A stretch of DNA of 64,000 bases from Rosistilla carotiformis (GTDB taxonomy: Bacteria > Planctomycetota > Planctomycetia > Pirellulales > Pirellulaceae): NCBI RefSeq assembly GCF_007753095.1, contig NZ_CP036348.1, forward strand, positions 7,293,411-7,357,410. The letters are read 5' to 3'. The notes below the pieces were generated by a model. That model ran no database searches and was not told the DNA's origin. It worked only from the letters and a program-made list of their open reading frames with translations. Within the stretch, counting starts at the first letter, position 1; every line of letters starts with the position of its first letter. Below, in pieces: positions 9,257-20,022 of this stretch. A program made the position numbers and the translations under genes.

Positions 9257-11572
9257 ATGGACTTAATTCTCGACAACTTGACCGACCCGCAGCGGGCCGC
9301 GGTCACGCACATGGATGGTCCGATGTTGATGCTCGCTGGCCCCGGCAGCGGCAAGACCCGCGTGGTCACCCATCGGATCGCACATCTGTTGCGGGAAGGA
9401 GTCCCCGCGTCGCAGATCCTGGCGTTGACCTTCACCAACAAAGCGGCGGAGGAGATGTTGGCCCGCGTCCAACAACTCGCTCCCGGCGAACCGGTTTGGA
9501 TGAGTACGTTCCACCGCTTTTGCGCTCGGATGCTGCGACAATATTCGTCCCTGGTCGGCCTGCAAGAGAACTATTCGATCTACGACATGGCCGACGCCAA
9601 GGCGACGATGAAGCGGGCGATCGAAGTCTCGGGGATCTCGTTGAGTCACACGTCGCCCGATCAGATCGCCAACGCGATCAGCCACTTTAAGAATCAATTG
9701 CTGACGCCCGAGTCGATGGAAGGGGCGAATCTGCCGGCGGGCAAAATGCTCGCCGCCAAGGTCTATCCTTATTACCAACAGTTGCTGTTGGTCGCCAACG
9801 CCGTCGATTTCGATTGCATGCTGCTGCACGTCGCCCGGATGTTGCGCGAGAACCCCGAGTTGCGGGAAGCCTTGGATTCGCGGTTCCGCTACATCATGGT
9901 CGACGAATACCAGGACACCAACCTAGCTCAATATGCGATCGTCCGTTCGCTGTCGGTCGTCCACCAGAACCTGGCGGTGACGGGGGATCCCGATCAATCG
10001 ATCTACGGTTGGCGTGGAGCGAATCTGAACAACATCCTCGACTTCGAAAACGATTACCCGCAAGTCAAAACCGTTCGGCTCGAACAGAACTACCGCAGCA
10101 CGCCCAACATCTTGCGCGTAGCCGATCAATTGATCACCAACAACACCCGCCGCAAGCACAAGGGTTTGTACACGCACAATCCCGAAGGAGCGGCGGTGCG
10201 GTTGCGGATCTACGCCAACGGGTATCAGGAAGCGGACGACATCGCCGACCAGATCGTCGAACAGATCCAGAACCACGGCCGCAGCCCGAAGGACTTTGCG
10301 ATCCTGTGCCGGATGAATTATCTGACCCGTTCGTTGGAACATTCGCTCCGCTCCCGCGTCGTCCCCTACACGATCGTTCGGGGCGTCGAGTTCTATCAGC
10401 GGAAAGAGATCAAGGATCTGCTCTCTTATCTGCAACTGATCAACAACCCAGCCAACGACGCCGCGCTGTCGCGAATCGTCAACACGCCGGCTCGCGGGAT
10501 CGGCAAGACGACGATGGACCGAGTGATGTTATACGCCGCTCGGCACCGGATTCCACTGTTCGAAGCGATCTGCCGCTGCGATGAAATTGAATCGATCAAA
10601 CCGCGAACCCGTGGGCTGTTGAAACGTTTTGTCGGAATCATCGACGCGCTCAGCCGCAAGGCTTCGTCCAGCCTCGAGGATCTGTTGCGGTTCGTCTTGG
10701 AACAGACCCAGTACAGCGATTACCTGCGGTTTTCGACAGTCGAAGGGGAGGACAACGATGCGCTTGCCAACGTCGACGAATTGGTTTCCGCCGCCGTCGA
10801 ATTCGATCGCCAGCATCCCGACGATGGATCGCTGGAAACCTTTCTGGAACAGGTGGCGTTGATCTCCGACACCGATGCCTGGGAAGAATCGAGCGATCGC
10901 GTGACGCTGATGACCCTGCACGCCGCCAAGGGGCTCGAATTCCCTTGCGTCTACATCATCGGCGTCGAGGATCAAGTGCTGCCGCACCATCGCAGCCACG
11001 ATGATCCGATGCAGTTTGAAGAGGAGCGGCGGTTGCTGTTCGTGGGGATCACGCGCGCCGAACAGACGCTGCAGTTGAGCATGGCCAAGCTGCGATCGGC
11101 TCGCGGTAGCATGCGTCCCGCCGCGGCCAGCCCATTCCTGTTGGAACTGCCTCGCGAAGAGATGCAGGTGATCGATGCCCATCAACCGACGCAATACGGC
11201 GACGACAACGATTTCGATGTCGACGTCGAATATCCCGAGGCATGGGATATGCATGCCGATCACGACGACGATCTGAATCAATTGCCGCCCGAAGAACGGA
11301 CGCCGGAAACCACATCCACCCCGCGAACGGCTCCGCTGGCGTCGGTCACCACCGCGGCTCAGATGCTCGAACAGCAGATGGCCAACACGATCGATCCGGA
11401 CATCTATACGGTGGGGATGATCGTCAGCCATCCCGAATATGGCAGCGGCCGGATCCAGAGTCTTTCGGGTTCAGCAAGCAAACGGACGGCAACGGTCAAC
11501 TTCTTTGTCGACAGCATCGAACGCCGCTTCCGACTCTCCCACGCTCAACTGACGATCGAAAGCGAAGATTGA
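9257..11572 (+). CDS. UvrD/PcrA-type 3'-5' DNA helicase
   Basis: This superfamily 1A helicase of 771 residues unwinds DNA in excision repair, mismatch repair or replication-fork clearance. The ATG at 9257 is preceded by AGAAGG, and a TTG one codon upstream is less likely. Motifs in order: Q-motif LTDPQRAAV, Walker A GPGSGKT (about residue 30), TFTNKAAEEM, Walker B DEYQDTN (about 215), GDPDQSIYGWRGA, LEQNYRS, VTLMTLHAAKGLEF and VGITRAEQTL. The C-terminal tail has the Tudor-like VGMIVSHPEYGSGRI segment typical of PcrA/UvrD, which contacts RNA polymerase. A long acidic linker (DDNDFDVDVEYPEAWD, HADHDDD) precedes it. PcrA versus UvrD cannot be told apart from sequence alone. Confidence 0.95.
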   Translation: MDLILDNLTDPQRAAVTHMDGPMLMLAGPGSGKTRVVTHRIAHLLREGVPASQILALTFTNKAAEEMLARVQQLAPGEPVWMSTFHRFCARMLRQYSSLVGLQENYSIYDMADAKATMKRAIEVSGISLSHTSPDQIANAISHFKNQLLTPESMEGANLPAGKMLAAKVYPYYQQLLLVANAVDFDCMLLHVARMLRENPELREALDSRFRYIMVDEYQDTNLAQYAIVRSLSVVHQNLAVTGDPDQSIYGWRGANLNNILDFENDYPQVKTVRLEQNYRSTPNILRVADQLITNNTRRKHKGLYTHNPEGAAVRLRIYANGYQEADDIADQIVEQIQNHGRSPKDFAILCRMNYLTRSLEHSLRSRVVPYTIVRGVEFYQRKEIKDLLSYLQLINNPANDAALSRIVNTPARGIGKTTMDRVMLYAARHRIPLFEAICRCDEIESIKPRTRGLLKRFVGIIDALSRKASSSLEDLLRFVLEQTQYSDYLRFSTVEGEDNDALANVDELVSAAVEFDRQHPDDGSLETFLEQVALISDTDAWEESSDRVTLMTLHAAKGLEFPCVYIIGVEDQVLPHHRSHDDPMQFEEERRLLFVGITRAEQTLQLSMAKLRSARGSMRPAAASPFLLELPREEMQVIDAHQPTQYGDDNDFDVDVEYPEAWDMHADHDDDLNQLPPEERTPETTSTPRTAPLASVTTAAQMLEQQMANTIDPDIYTVGMIVSHPEYGSGRIQSLSGSASKRTATVNFFVDSIERRFRLSHAQLTIESED

Positions 11573-11812
11573 TTGCCAACGCACCATCCACAGTTAAGCT
11601 TCACATAACCGTTGCGAAAGCAACTTGAGGCAAAGCACCACAGTCCTCCACCTTCCCCAAGCTGTGGACGCTAGCAGCTTCAGCGAGGGTGCGTTTCGGC
11701 GTTTTCATCAAACTACCCAGCCGAAGGGTAAGGTTGACCGCGGCGATTACCGATAGAACCGATGTCGATCGTTGCTCGCGCTCCTGCCTTCTTCGCCTGT
11801 GAGACTGCCTTG

Positions 11813-12880
11813 ATGAAAGCTTTCGTTTGCCCTCAACTTTTGCTCATGTTGACGCTGACGGCCGCCCCAGTGTTTGCACAAGTGGTGCCGGGTACCGGAA
11901 CGAAGATCGATTACGTTGGCGACGACTTTGAAGAACCGGCTTGGGAATTTGTTCACAACATGCCCAAGGGGTCGCACGAGAACAACGAACGTCGCAACGG
12001 GCCGTCGGGTTATTCGAAGAACCGCCGCTTCATCGAAGGGCCCGAGCGCGGCCAGCCCGATCACATGCAGATCATCCCGACTCCGGCCGGCGGTCTGCCG
12101 CACAGCAAGAACGCGCTGTGGGTTTCGACGTTGCACAGCGGCATCCCCGGGCAAAACACCCGGACCGTCGAACAGGATGATTTGATCGTCAGTTGTCCCT
12201 CGCGATTGGGAACCAGTTTCCGACCTTCGGAATCGCCCAACTGCATGGTGCGGATCTATTTCCCCGAAGTTGATCGTTGGGAAAAGCGAAATGGGCCGCA
12301 CTTCGGATTCCGTTTGGGATGTTCGACCACCGCCGAACAGGAGCGTGAAGGCTTTCTGGCCTTTGGAACCGAGATGGGCCCCGAACCGTATTGGCCTGGG
12401 ATCTGGGTTCACTATCGCCACACCGCCGACCAACGCGGCCCCGCCGGTTCGGCTTATCTGGCTGTTCGCGGCGACAACCGCGGCCGCGACTTCCGCGTTG
12501 CCGAGATGGAGCAGTTCGGTTGGTGGACGTTTGGAATCAGCGTCACTCCCGACGGCCGCATCCACTACTACGCCAGCCCCGGCGTCGATCCACTGACGCC
12601 ACAAGATCTACTGACCAGCCAAACGCCTTACGGCTTTAGCGCCGAACGCATCACGTCGTTCTTCTTCAACTTCTGCAACGTGAACGACGGCCGCACCTGG
12701 TCGACCCCGGTCGTGATCGACGATCCCGAGATGTACCTGGTCAACGCGTCGCGTGTGATGCAGTTCGTGCAACGCAAAGAAGCTGCCGAGGCGAAGCGAC
12801 AAGCCTACGCCAAACGCCGCGCCGAGATGATGGCCGAGCGCAACGCCCGCTCGCAAAACAACAGCCGATCGAGCCGTTAA
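11813..12880 (+). CDS. Secreted protein of unknown function (planctomycete type)
   Basis: The chosen ATG at 11813 begins a clean signal peptide (MKAFVCPQLLLMLTLTAAP, cleavage after FAQ). Starting at 11762 would place 17 odd residues before it. The mature part of about 335 residues is rich in Trp, Tyr, Pro and Gly with short strand-like segments (DYVGDDFEEPAWEF, HFGFRLGCSTTAEQ, WPGIWVHYRHTADQRG, DGRIHYYASPGVDPL). That suggests a beta-sandwich, perhaps carbohydrate-binding or lectin-like. I do not recognise a catalytic motif. The tail is strongly basic and helical (KRQAYAKRRAEMMAERNARS). Its stop overlaps that of the converging giant gene by four bases. Confidence 0.75.
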   Translation: MKAFVCPQLLLMLTLTAAPVFAQVVPGTGTKIDYVGDDFEEPAWEFVHNMPKGSHENNERRNGPSGYSKNRRFIEGPERGQPDHMQIIPTPAGGLPHSKNALWVSTLHSGIPGQNTRTVEQDDLIVSCPSRLGTSFRPSESPNCMVRIYFPEVDRWEKRNGPHFGFRLGCSTTAEQEREGFLAFGTEMGPEPYWPGIWVHYRHTADQRGPAGSAYLAVRGDNRGRDFRVAEMEQFGWWTFGISVTPDGRIHYYASPGVDPLTPQDLLTSQTPYGFSAERITSFFFNFCNVNDGRTWSTPVVIDDPEMYLVNASRVMQFVQRKEAAEAKRQAYAKRRAEMMAERNARSQNNSRSSR

Positions 12881-15800
12881 TCGATCGAACGCGACGTCGC
12901 GATCAACTTGCCCTGCAGGGCGTCGGCTTGTTTGTCGCGGCCGGCGGCCCGCAACGGTGGGATCAACTGTTCGCCGTTTTGCGGATCGATGCGGTTCAGC
13001 TTGAACATCCGGTCGATGTGCTGCTGAGCTTTTTCAAAATCGTCGGCTTCGATCGCCGCGGCGGCTCGCAGGCGATGGATCGTGTGCAGCGATGCTAGAT
13101 CGGAGAGCGGGATCTCTTTGGTCCAACCGCCAGCGAATTGCAGCATCGTCGTCTGCTGTAGATCGGCGACCGTGGCGGGATCGGTTTCCAGGTCGGCTCG
13201 CCGTTGGCAGGACTTGTACCAAGTGAAGCTGCCGATCGGCGAAACCGCCTGCAACAATCGAGCCTCTTCGGCTGCCAGCGGTTGAGCTCCCAGTTCGCCC
13301 AAGCGATGCGTGAGCGCGTTGCGAATGCGAAAGTTGACAGCCATCATCGATGCGGTTTGCATCTGTTTGGCTCCCGCTTCGCGATCGCCGCTGCGAGCGA
13401 CCGCGTCAGCGGCGAGATAGCGGAATTCGAGCTGCAGGACGTCGTCCTCCCACGCCTGTTGAAACGCTTCGGCCGCTTCGCTCCACTTACCCAGTCGCCG
13501 GTAGATGATCCCGGCCTGCGCCGCCGGCAGCTCGATTTCGCGTTGCTGCTGCATTAAGTCAAATGCCTGTTGCGTCCGGTCGAACCGCAGCATCGATCCA
13601 ACAAAAGCGGACAACTGCTCCGTCGTCAGCGTCGTCTCAGACAGGTTCTTCAATTCCGCTGCCAAATATTCTTCCGGCGACATCGTTTGACCATCGATCG
13701 CGACCGTCCCTTCGCCTGAGAGCATCGCATCGACGTTCTGCAGCCGCTGCAACAATTGATCGTCGGCGTCGCTGGGCGACTTCGCTGCAAAGTGACTCCA
13801 CCAACCGTCGAATTCGGTGACGAGATCGGCGATCGCTGGCTGCAGGATCCGCGGTGTGTTCAGGTATCCCATCCGTTCCAGTGCGCGCCGAGACGCCGTC
13901 GTGTGTTGGCCCATGGGTCCGAAGATGTAAAAACCATTGGCACGACCGATTCGCTTTGTTTCGTCGAGCAAGGGTTCTACCGCTAGTGCCATGCGCCCGC
14001 TGCTTCGCAGGATGCGAAACAATTCCTTCTGGTGCAGGAGATTGCTGCGACGCGGGTTTTTCTGCTGCGAGTGAATCTGTTCCGATAGGGCTGCGTAGAG
14101 AGCATCGGCTCGAACGGACGCTTCCCGCTGATCCAAGATCCAACCGACATTTGCAATGATCTGAACCGCTTCCATTGGAATCGTTCGCTGCATATCGACA
14201 TTCAACCGCTGGGCAACCCAAGCTGCCGGATCGTCTGGCTTCCAAGCGACAGTTTGTAGTGCAGCGTCGTAGTCGCCTCGAGTCCGCAGCAGTTCGAAGT
14301 GCGTTTGCGGCGCATGCGTCTTGGCGATCTCCAACGCGCGATCGACCCGATCGTTGACCAACAGACAATTCATTAGTGCGACCTGAGCCGCAGGCGTTTC
14401 GATCTTGTCCGCCAACTGCTCCGCTCGATCAAGGGTCTCGTCGGCGTTGGCCTCACGCTTCGCCATGTGTTGGTAGCTGGCCAAGCCACACAACACGCTC
14501 AACCGCAGCATGTCGTCGTCATGCCCCGCCGCGACCAGCCCGTCGAGGATCTGTTGTTGTTGATCGGCGGCGCGATCCCAACGTCCTGCGCCGGCGTCGA
14601 TCCAAGTCGCCAGCGGGATATTCTTTTGCTCCCGTGCCCACTGGGCCGCTTCTTCGGGTTGCCCATTGGCACGCAACAGATACGGAAGCTGGGGCGAATC
14701 CTTGTGTTCGGCAAGCCGCTGGGGCAAGAGACCTCGCTGCAACCAGAACGCCGCCAGATCGCTCCGTCCAATCTCGCCCGCGGTGTTTTCCTGCAACAAC
14801 CGCTCCGCCTCGTCGAATTCACCATGAGCGATCTTGTGCGCGAGCACGCCGGCGTCGGAATAGATCAGTTCTTTTCGAAACGCGGCGGCGCTGGACAGTT
14901 GATCGATCATCTGCAGCAACGTTTCATAGTGACCATATTCCAAAAGACGCCAACGAACTTTTGGGTTGGGAACGATTCGCTGGGTAAAAATCTGGCGATC
15001 GATTTGCGGAACCGTCTGCAGAATTTGCAACACGAACTCCGCAGCAAGCTTCGATCGAAGCGACTCTTCCGATCGCATGCTGGCTAGCTGAATGAACGCT
15101 TTCATCTGTTGTTCGGTGAGCGAAGCGCGCAACCGGTCGACAGCCGCTGGCGTCGCGTTATCGATCCAGCCTGCCAGCGTGTTTGGCGAAAGGATCCATC
15201 GCTGCACCAGTGCGGAGCCCATCGTTGCGGGGAGTTTTTCGACAACGTCCATCACCGGATCGAGTCCGCCATTGCGGGCGATGCATTCGATAGCACCGCG
15301 CAGGTGGATCCCCTCGCTCAACAGCCGATACTGCTGTCGCGGATCGCCCACTTCGACCAATGCCTTGACCAATTCGTCTTCCCGCTTTTCACTCTCCAGT
15401 ACCTCGATACAGATCGGTTGCGACAAAAACTCGAACAGCAACGCCGGGGCACCGCCTCGCGACCTCGCCGATGGCGACTGTCCCGACGCCTGCACCCAAT
15501 GGGCCAAGGTGTCGAAGTGTCCCTCTTGAATCGCCAAGCGGATCAGATGCTTGCGCCGCATCACGCTTCGCAGCGCGTCGTCTCGCTGCGAATCCCCTTC
15601 GACTGAAAAGAGTTCCTTCAGCCAAGGGCGAATCTGGTTTTCTAAGTCCAGCCGTTCGGCCATGGCGGGCGACTGCAATAACACCTTGCGCAACGCGGCC
15701 CGCTGCGGCGACCGATTGCAAGCTTCGACCAGCGCAACCAACAGATTAGCTTCTTGGAGCGCAGCGACGGTTTCGGGCTGCGTCGTCAGCATGGCGACGG

Positions 15801-18800
15801 TCGATTGCTGCAGTGCCCGATCTTTAATCAGTTCGGCCAACAGGTCGGTCCGCCCCGCTTTAACGATCGTCGTCGCCCCGGCCGCACTGACTAGCCGCGT
15901 GCTCCACAGCTTCGCGACGGCGGAATCGGTCTGCTGGTCGATCCATCGGGCGATCTGCGCAATATGCGACTGCCGGCTCTCGGAATCGTCGCTCAACACG
16001 GCCCCAGCCAACACGCCAATCGCTTCGCGGCGAGTTGGATTTTCGGCCAGTCCATCGATCGCGACGTACAGCGGTTGCAGCTTGCCATCCCACGCCCGCG
16101 AATCGTCCACCGCGGCTGCCAGGACATAGCTGTGCAACAACGGCTGCATCTCTTGCGATGCCTCGGTTTGGATCAAGTCCCACAGCGGTTCGAACTGGCC
16201 CGCCTGGATCAGTCGCGAGATCGAATATCGCTGGCCCACCATCGCCCTGAGGATCGTTGATTTATCGTCGGCGTTCGGCTGCGATTGGATGGCTCGATAC
16301 AAGACATCGATCTGTTGGGTTTCCAACAATTGATTCAACAAAGCGGTCGAGATGAACAATCCCTGCCCGCGCCGCGCGACCGATAACTCCCGACGATCCT
16401 CCAGCGCGGCCTCGATCAGATCCTTCACCCGCATCGCATCGACAAACACCTGCAACGCATCCCGGTCCCCCATCAGCCCGTGGACTGCCGGATCGCTCAA
16501 CCCATCGCGATGCAACGCCATATCAAACGTTGGCAGCAGCCACCCCTGTTCTGCGAAGCCGCGTCTCATGCCTTTCCCGGCCAAAACTTGGTTCGCCAAC
16601 GCAGCGGCCACCGCTGGCGGAATGTCCGACTGTAGCAGTTCGTGAACGTCCTGCAGCTTGTCCTCTTTTTCAATCAACCCAACGAACTGCCAACAAAACA
16701 AACGGGACGCCAGGTGCTGCAACGCCGTCGTTGGCCAGTCCTCTTGGGCGATCGCCACAATGAGCTTCGACTGGTTGTGCTGGACCAAATAAGTCAGCAC
16801 CGCGGTATTGCCCAACAATTTCGACAACGACTGGTTCTGCTGTGGCGTCGGCGGCAACTTCAGCAGTTCGATCAATGGTTCCAGCCGCTCGGCTTCCAAC
16901 AACTGCTGCATCCCCATTTTGTTCGCCACGATCGCGTCGAAAATCGGAAGCTTTTGGTCCGGTTCCGATAACTGCGTACCGATCTCGATCAGCCGCGCAA
17001 CACATTCCGGCTTGGCGATCTCGTTTTGGGCTTCGCGCGACTGCAGCATACGGGAGATCACCGCGGCGCTTGGTTTGGGATCGAGTCGGCAAAACTGAGC
17101 TGTCAGCGTTGCCAGATGCCCCGCATCCAAGATCGCCCGGCGAAAGGATTGATCGGTCGAAATCAACGTAGAAAACATCGCCAGCGTTTTTTCGTCGACG
17201 CTCGGCAACCGATCGACCAGCGCTTGCAAGTCCCGCGGTTCGCGAACCACCGACGATAACGCCCGCGATTGCAGGATCGCTTCAATCGCTGCATCGCGCT
17301 GATCGTCGGGGGTTTCATGCAGCAGCCGCGAAACGAGTTGCCGCGCCATCGCCGGGTCCAGTCGCAAGCGGCCGAGCGCCGCCAGATAGCTGGGCCGATC
17401 CTCCGCGGGCAATCGATCGACGGTCTGCCACAACAACGCCATCCGCTGTTCCGGATCGCGTTCCCACCTCGCCATCTTGGTCACCAATTGCCCCAACACA
17501 CGGGTGCGGTGCGGTTCGGGAACGTCGCAATGAATTGCGACCAATTTATCGATCAGGTCAACGTTACTAAGGAATCGCATCAGATCGACGTTGTGAACCA
17601 AGACCGGCAGCACGTTGGGTAACAGGTTCTTGTCCATCGTGCCTATCATTTCCAACAGGCTCTCGGCCGCGGCGCGATCTTTGATCAACTCCATCAAGTT
17701 GGGGATTCGCACCATCCGCAAGATCGCATCGTGCTGCAGCGTGGGATCCTCCGACGCTTCGATTCGACGCCACAGATCCTTCACCATCGGCATCGCATCG
17801 GCAGCCGCCAACGTGTTCAAGATGTTCGCTTTGACGATCGCTTTCAGGTACGCCAACCGCCGCACGTCGTCGGGTTGATCGGTCGCCAGATCGACGATTT
17901 TCCCCAACTTGTCTTCCGACTTCAGTTGCGCGATCACGGTTCGGTTGGCGACGATCATCGCCAACGCATCGACGCGTTGGTCGGGATCTTCGATCTGCTG
18001 GGACAACTGCAACAAACCATCGAAGCCCGACCGCGTTAAGATCGCCGAGATCGTCCCCGATTGCCGCAACATCACCTGCAGCAACGTTTGCATCGTCGCG
18101 GCGTCGACATGGTTTGGTAGTTCGCCGAGCGTGTCGATCAATCCGCCGCGCTGAGCCAGTCGCTGGGTGACTTGTTGCTGCGAGAACAGCCGCAGCGCCA
18201 ACGTGTTGCGGCTGGAGGAATCGGTTTCGTGTTGCAGCATCTTCAACAGAAATCCATGCCGGCTGGCTTGGATCAAAATCTGAAGACTCGACGAATTGGT
18301 GTAAAACGCTGTCAGATAACGGGAGCGGTCTTCCGGCTTTTGATCGGCGACAAATTGGTCCAGCTGATCGAGCTGGTCGTCTTTGGCTAACGTCGAAACC
18401 AACAGCGGTGAAAAGACGAGCGCTGCCGTCGTGTCGCGTTGCCAACCGGCATCTTGATCGCCGCCGACACGCTGGACCAAATCGACCATTTGTTGTGGAC
18501 CCGCATAGTCGTCGATGATCGCCGGGTCGGACACCAACTGGATCAGGTGGGCGGTTCGCAGGGGAGCGTTCGGTTCCAGCGAGATCAGGTTTTCAATCAC
18601 CTCCAGCGCCCTTTCGCCGCGCAATCCCTCCATCGCCTCAAAACGCTGCTTGCCTCGCCCGTCGCGAAACTTGCCGATCAATTGACGCAGCCGCGGCGGG
18701 GTCGTTGGCAGCACGCCGTACTGGAAATCTCGCAGCACACGGCGGGCGCGCATCTGGGCTTCGGCCCCACCCTCGACCGCAAGCTGTTCCAGTTTCGCGC

Positions 18801-18999
18801 GGGCCGGCAAACCGATCTCCCACAATTCACGCATCGACCGCTCGCGAACATCGAAACGAGGAGAACCGAGTCCTTCGGCTGCGGTGGCGATCGCCGCGGC
18901 CTGGTCCGGTGTCGGCGATTCTTCCTGAGCGAAAGCTGCCGCTGCGGTGAAGCCGATCGTGTAGAGCAAGAAAAGAGAAGCACTGCGGGCTGCTATCAT
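12877..18999 (-). CDS. Giant secreted helical-repeat protein (2040 residues)
   Basis: A signal peptide (MIAARSASLFLLYTIGFTA, cleavage near AFAQ) is followed by about 2000 almost wholly alpha-helical residues. Residues 30-130 resemble a HEAT-type unit (SPRFDVRERSMRELWEIG, AQMRARRVLRDFQ). Many degenerate helical repeats follow, with recurring Leu/Asp/Gln patterns such as LLQVMLRQSG, LVDRLPSV and ALVEACNRSP. The last 550 residues are TPR-like (YQHMAKREANADETLDRAEQLAD, with IIYRRLGKWSEAAEAFQQAW later). It is probably a periplasmic scaffold, but no partner or catalytic residue can be named. The frame is unbroken, which argues for selection. The family appears restricted to planctomycetes (inference). 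Confidence 0.8.
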   Translation of the reverse strand: MIAARSASLFLLYTIGFTAAAAFAQEESPTPDQAAAIATAAEGLGSPRFDVRERSMRELWEIGLPARAKLEQLAVEGGAEAQMRARRVLRDFQYGVLPTTPPRLRQLIGKFRDGRGKQRFEAMEGLRGERALEVIENLISLEPNAPLRTAHLIQLVSDPAIIDDYAGPQQMVDLVQRVGGDQDAGWQRDTTAALVFSPLLVSTLAKDDQLDQLDQFVADQKPEDRSRYLTAFYTNSSSLQILIQASRHGFLLKMLQHETDSSSRNTLALRLFSQQQVTQRLAQRGGLIDTLGELPNHVDAATMQTLLQVMLRQSGTISAILTRSGFDGLLQLSQQIEDPDQRVDALAMIVANRTVIAQLKSEDKLGKIVDLATDQPDDVRRLAYLKAIVKANILNTLAAADAMPMVKDLWRRIEASEDPTLQHDAILRMVRIPNLMELIKDRAAAESLLEMIGTMDKNLLPNVLPVLVHNVDLMRFLSNVDLIDKLVAIHCDVPEPHRTRVLGQLVTKMARWERDPEQRMALLWQTVDRLPAEDRPSYLAALGRLRLDPAMARQLVSRLLHETPDDQRDAAIEAILQSRALSSVVREPRDLQALVDRLPSVDEKTLAMFSTLISTDQSFRRAILDAGHLATLTAQFCRLDPKPSAAVISRMLQSREAQNEIAKPECVARLIEIGTQLSEPDQKLPIFDAIVANKMGMQQLLEAERLEPLIELLKLPPTPQQNQSLSKLLGNTAVLTYLVQHNQSKLIVAIAQEDWPTTALQHLASRLFCWQFVGLIEKEDKLQDVHELLQSDIPPAVAAALANQVLAGKGMRRGFAEQGWLLPTFDMALHRDGLSDPAVHGLMGDRDALQVFVDAMRVKDLIEAALEDRRELSVARRGQGLFISTALLNQLLETQQIDVLYRAIQSQPNADDKSTILRAMVGQRYSISRLIQAGQFEPLWDLIQTEASQEMQPLLHSYVLAAAVDDSRAWDGKLQPLYVAIDGLAENPTRREAIGVLAGAVLSDDSESRQSHIAQIARWIDQQTDSAVAKLWSTRLVSAAGATTIVKAGRTDLLAELIKDRALQQSTVAMLTTQPETVAALQEANLLVALVEACNRSPQRAALRKVLLQSPAMAERLDLENQIRPWLKELFSVEGDSQRDDALRSVMRRKHLIRLAIQEGHFDTLAHWVQASGQSPSARSRGGAPALLFEFLSQPICIEVLESEKREDELVKALVEVGDPRQQYRLLSEGIHLRGAIECIARNGGLDPVMDVVEKLPATMGSALVQRWILSPNTLAGWIDNATPAAVDRLRASLTEQQMKAFIQLASMRSEESLRSKLAAEFVLQILQTVPQIDRQIFTQRIVPNPKVRWRLLEYGHYETLLQMIDQLSSAAAFRKELIYSDAGVLAHKIAHGEFDEAERLLQENTAGEIGRSDLAAFWLQRGLLPQRLAEHKDSPQLPYLLRANGQPEEAAQWAREQKNIPLATWIDAGAGRWDRAADQQQQILDGLVAAGHDDDMLRLSVLCGLASYQHMAKREANADETLDRAEQLADKIETPAAQVALMNCLLVNDRVDRALEIAKTHAPQTHFELLRTRGDYDAALQTVAWKPDDPAAWVAQRLNVDMQRTIPMEAVQIIANVGWILDQREASVRADALYAALSEQIHSQQKNPRRSNLLHQKELFRILRSSGRMALAVEPLLDETKRIGRANGFYIFGPMGQHTTASRRALERMGYLNTPRILQPAIADLVTEFDGWWSHFAAKSPSDADDQLLQRLQNVDAMLSGEGTVAIDGQTMSPEEYLAAELKNLSETTLTTEQLSAFVGSMLRFDRTQQAFDLMQQQREIELPAAQAGIIYRRLGKWSEAAEAFQQAWEDDVLQLEFRYLAADAVARSGDREAGAKQMQTASMMAVNFRIRNALTHRLGELGAQPLAAEEARLLQAVSPIGSFTWYKSCQRRADLETDPATVADLQQTTMLQFAGGWTKEIPLSDLASLHTIHRLRAAAAIEADDFEKAQQHIDRMFKLNRIDPQNGEQLIPPLRAAGRDKQADALQGKLIATSRSID

Positions 19000-19134
19000 C
19001 TCGGCACCTCATTCGCTAGCCGATGAACGTCGCCGTCGGCAACGCGAGGCCGATCGCACGTTGCATGATAACACAGACGCGGCAAAACGCATCCGTTTTG
19101 GCGCGTTGCGTCCGCACAACGGTTTGCGTGTCGC

Positions 19135-19776
19135 TTACTTCAACCGCTGGATGCGGATGTTGCGATAGGAGGCGACTGCGGGTTTACCACCATGGATCTG
19201 CAACGCGATGATCCCCGTCCGCTCGATCTGCGGATCGCTTTCGGTGTAGTCGACGGTCTGCAAATCGTTGAGCCAGATCTGGATGCGGGCTCCCTGGCAG
19301 CGGACGCGGATCCGATTCCAGTCGTCCGATTTCAACACCTCTTCAACCGCCCCGGGATCGGGGACGGCCAACATCGTCTTGCGACGCGATTCGTCGTACA
19401 GCGAACCCCAGATCGGCTTGTCACCCGCCGTCCCCATATCGGCTTGATATCCTGAAACCTCGTGGTGATTGGGGATTCGCTGGGTGCGGAACTGGACCCC
19501 CGCGTTTTGCCCCGCCCCAACCAGCTTGGCTTCCAGCCGCAGCTCAAAGTCTTCGTATTGCTCGGTCGTCGCCAGGAAGAAGTTGTTCGGGATCGTCTCG
19601 GTGGCCGAACCGGCGACGATCGCACCGTCGCCGACGCGGAACCAGTTCGCGTCTCCCTCCCACCCCTGCAGCGATTTGCCATCGAACAGCGGCGTGAAGT
19701 CCGATTCGGGGGCCGGCGATTGGGCGACAGCAACGATTGGGAAAATTAGCAAAAAACAGGCGAACACGCGGCGCAT
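19135..19776 (-). CDS. DUF1080 (3-keto-disaccharide hydrolase-type) secreted protein
   Basis: The protein has 213 residues from the ATG at 19774-19776, with GGAGAAG upstream. A signal peptide ([19 protein letters not shown]) directs export. The mature part is one DUF1080 domain: [16 protein letters not shown], an [22 protein letters not shown] strand pair, and a C-terminal [13 protein letters not shown]. Members adopt a concanavalin-like fold and several act on 3-keto-glucosides or laminarin-type sugars. Planctomycetes carry dozens. Length is that of the single-domain form. It is transcribed away from ilvD across a 246-base spacer. Confidence 0.93.
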   Translation of the reverse strand: MRRVFACFLLIFPIVAVAQSPAPESDFTPLFDGKSLQGWEGDANWFRVGDGAIVAGSATETIPNNFFLATTEQYEDFELRLEAKLVGAGQNAGVQFRTQRIPNHHEVSGYQADMGTAGDKPIWGSLYDESRRKTMLAVPDPGAVEEVLKSDDWNRIRVRCQGARIQIWLNDLQTVDYTESDPQIERTGIIALQIHGGKPAVASYRNIRIQRLK

Positions 19777-20022
19777 CGGGAGCTTCTCCAGAGAGTTGGG
19801 GGCGCAATGGGGGGACGGAATCGGGATCGCAGCCGATTCGAGCGATCGATCACCGCCAGCCCCAGCATTGCTCTGCAAATCCCACCCATTCATAATTCGA
19901 TACTCACAGATCATAATCGAGCCCCTTGCGTTTGTCGTGGTTTGGCGACCGATCTCCAAAATCGCCACCATGCCCTCTGCCCCTTACGGAACTACCCCCA
20001 CAGAAGAAGAACCGCCGCGATC

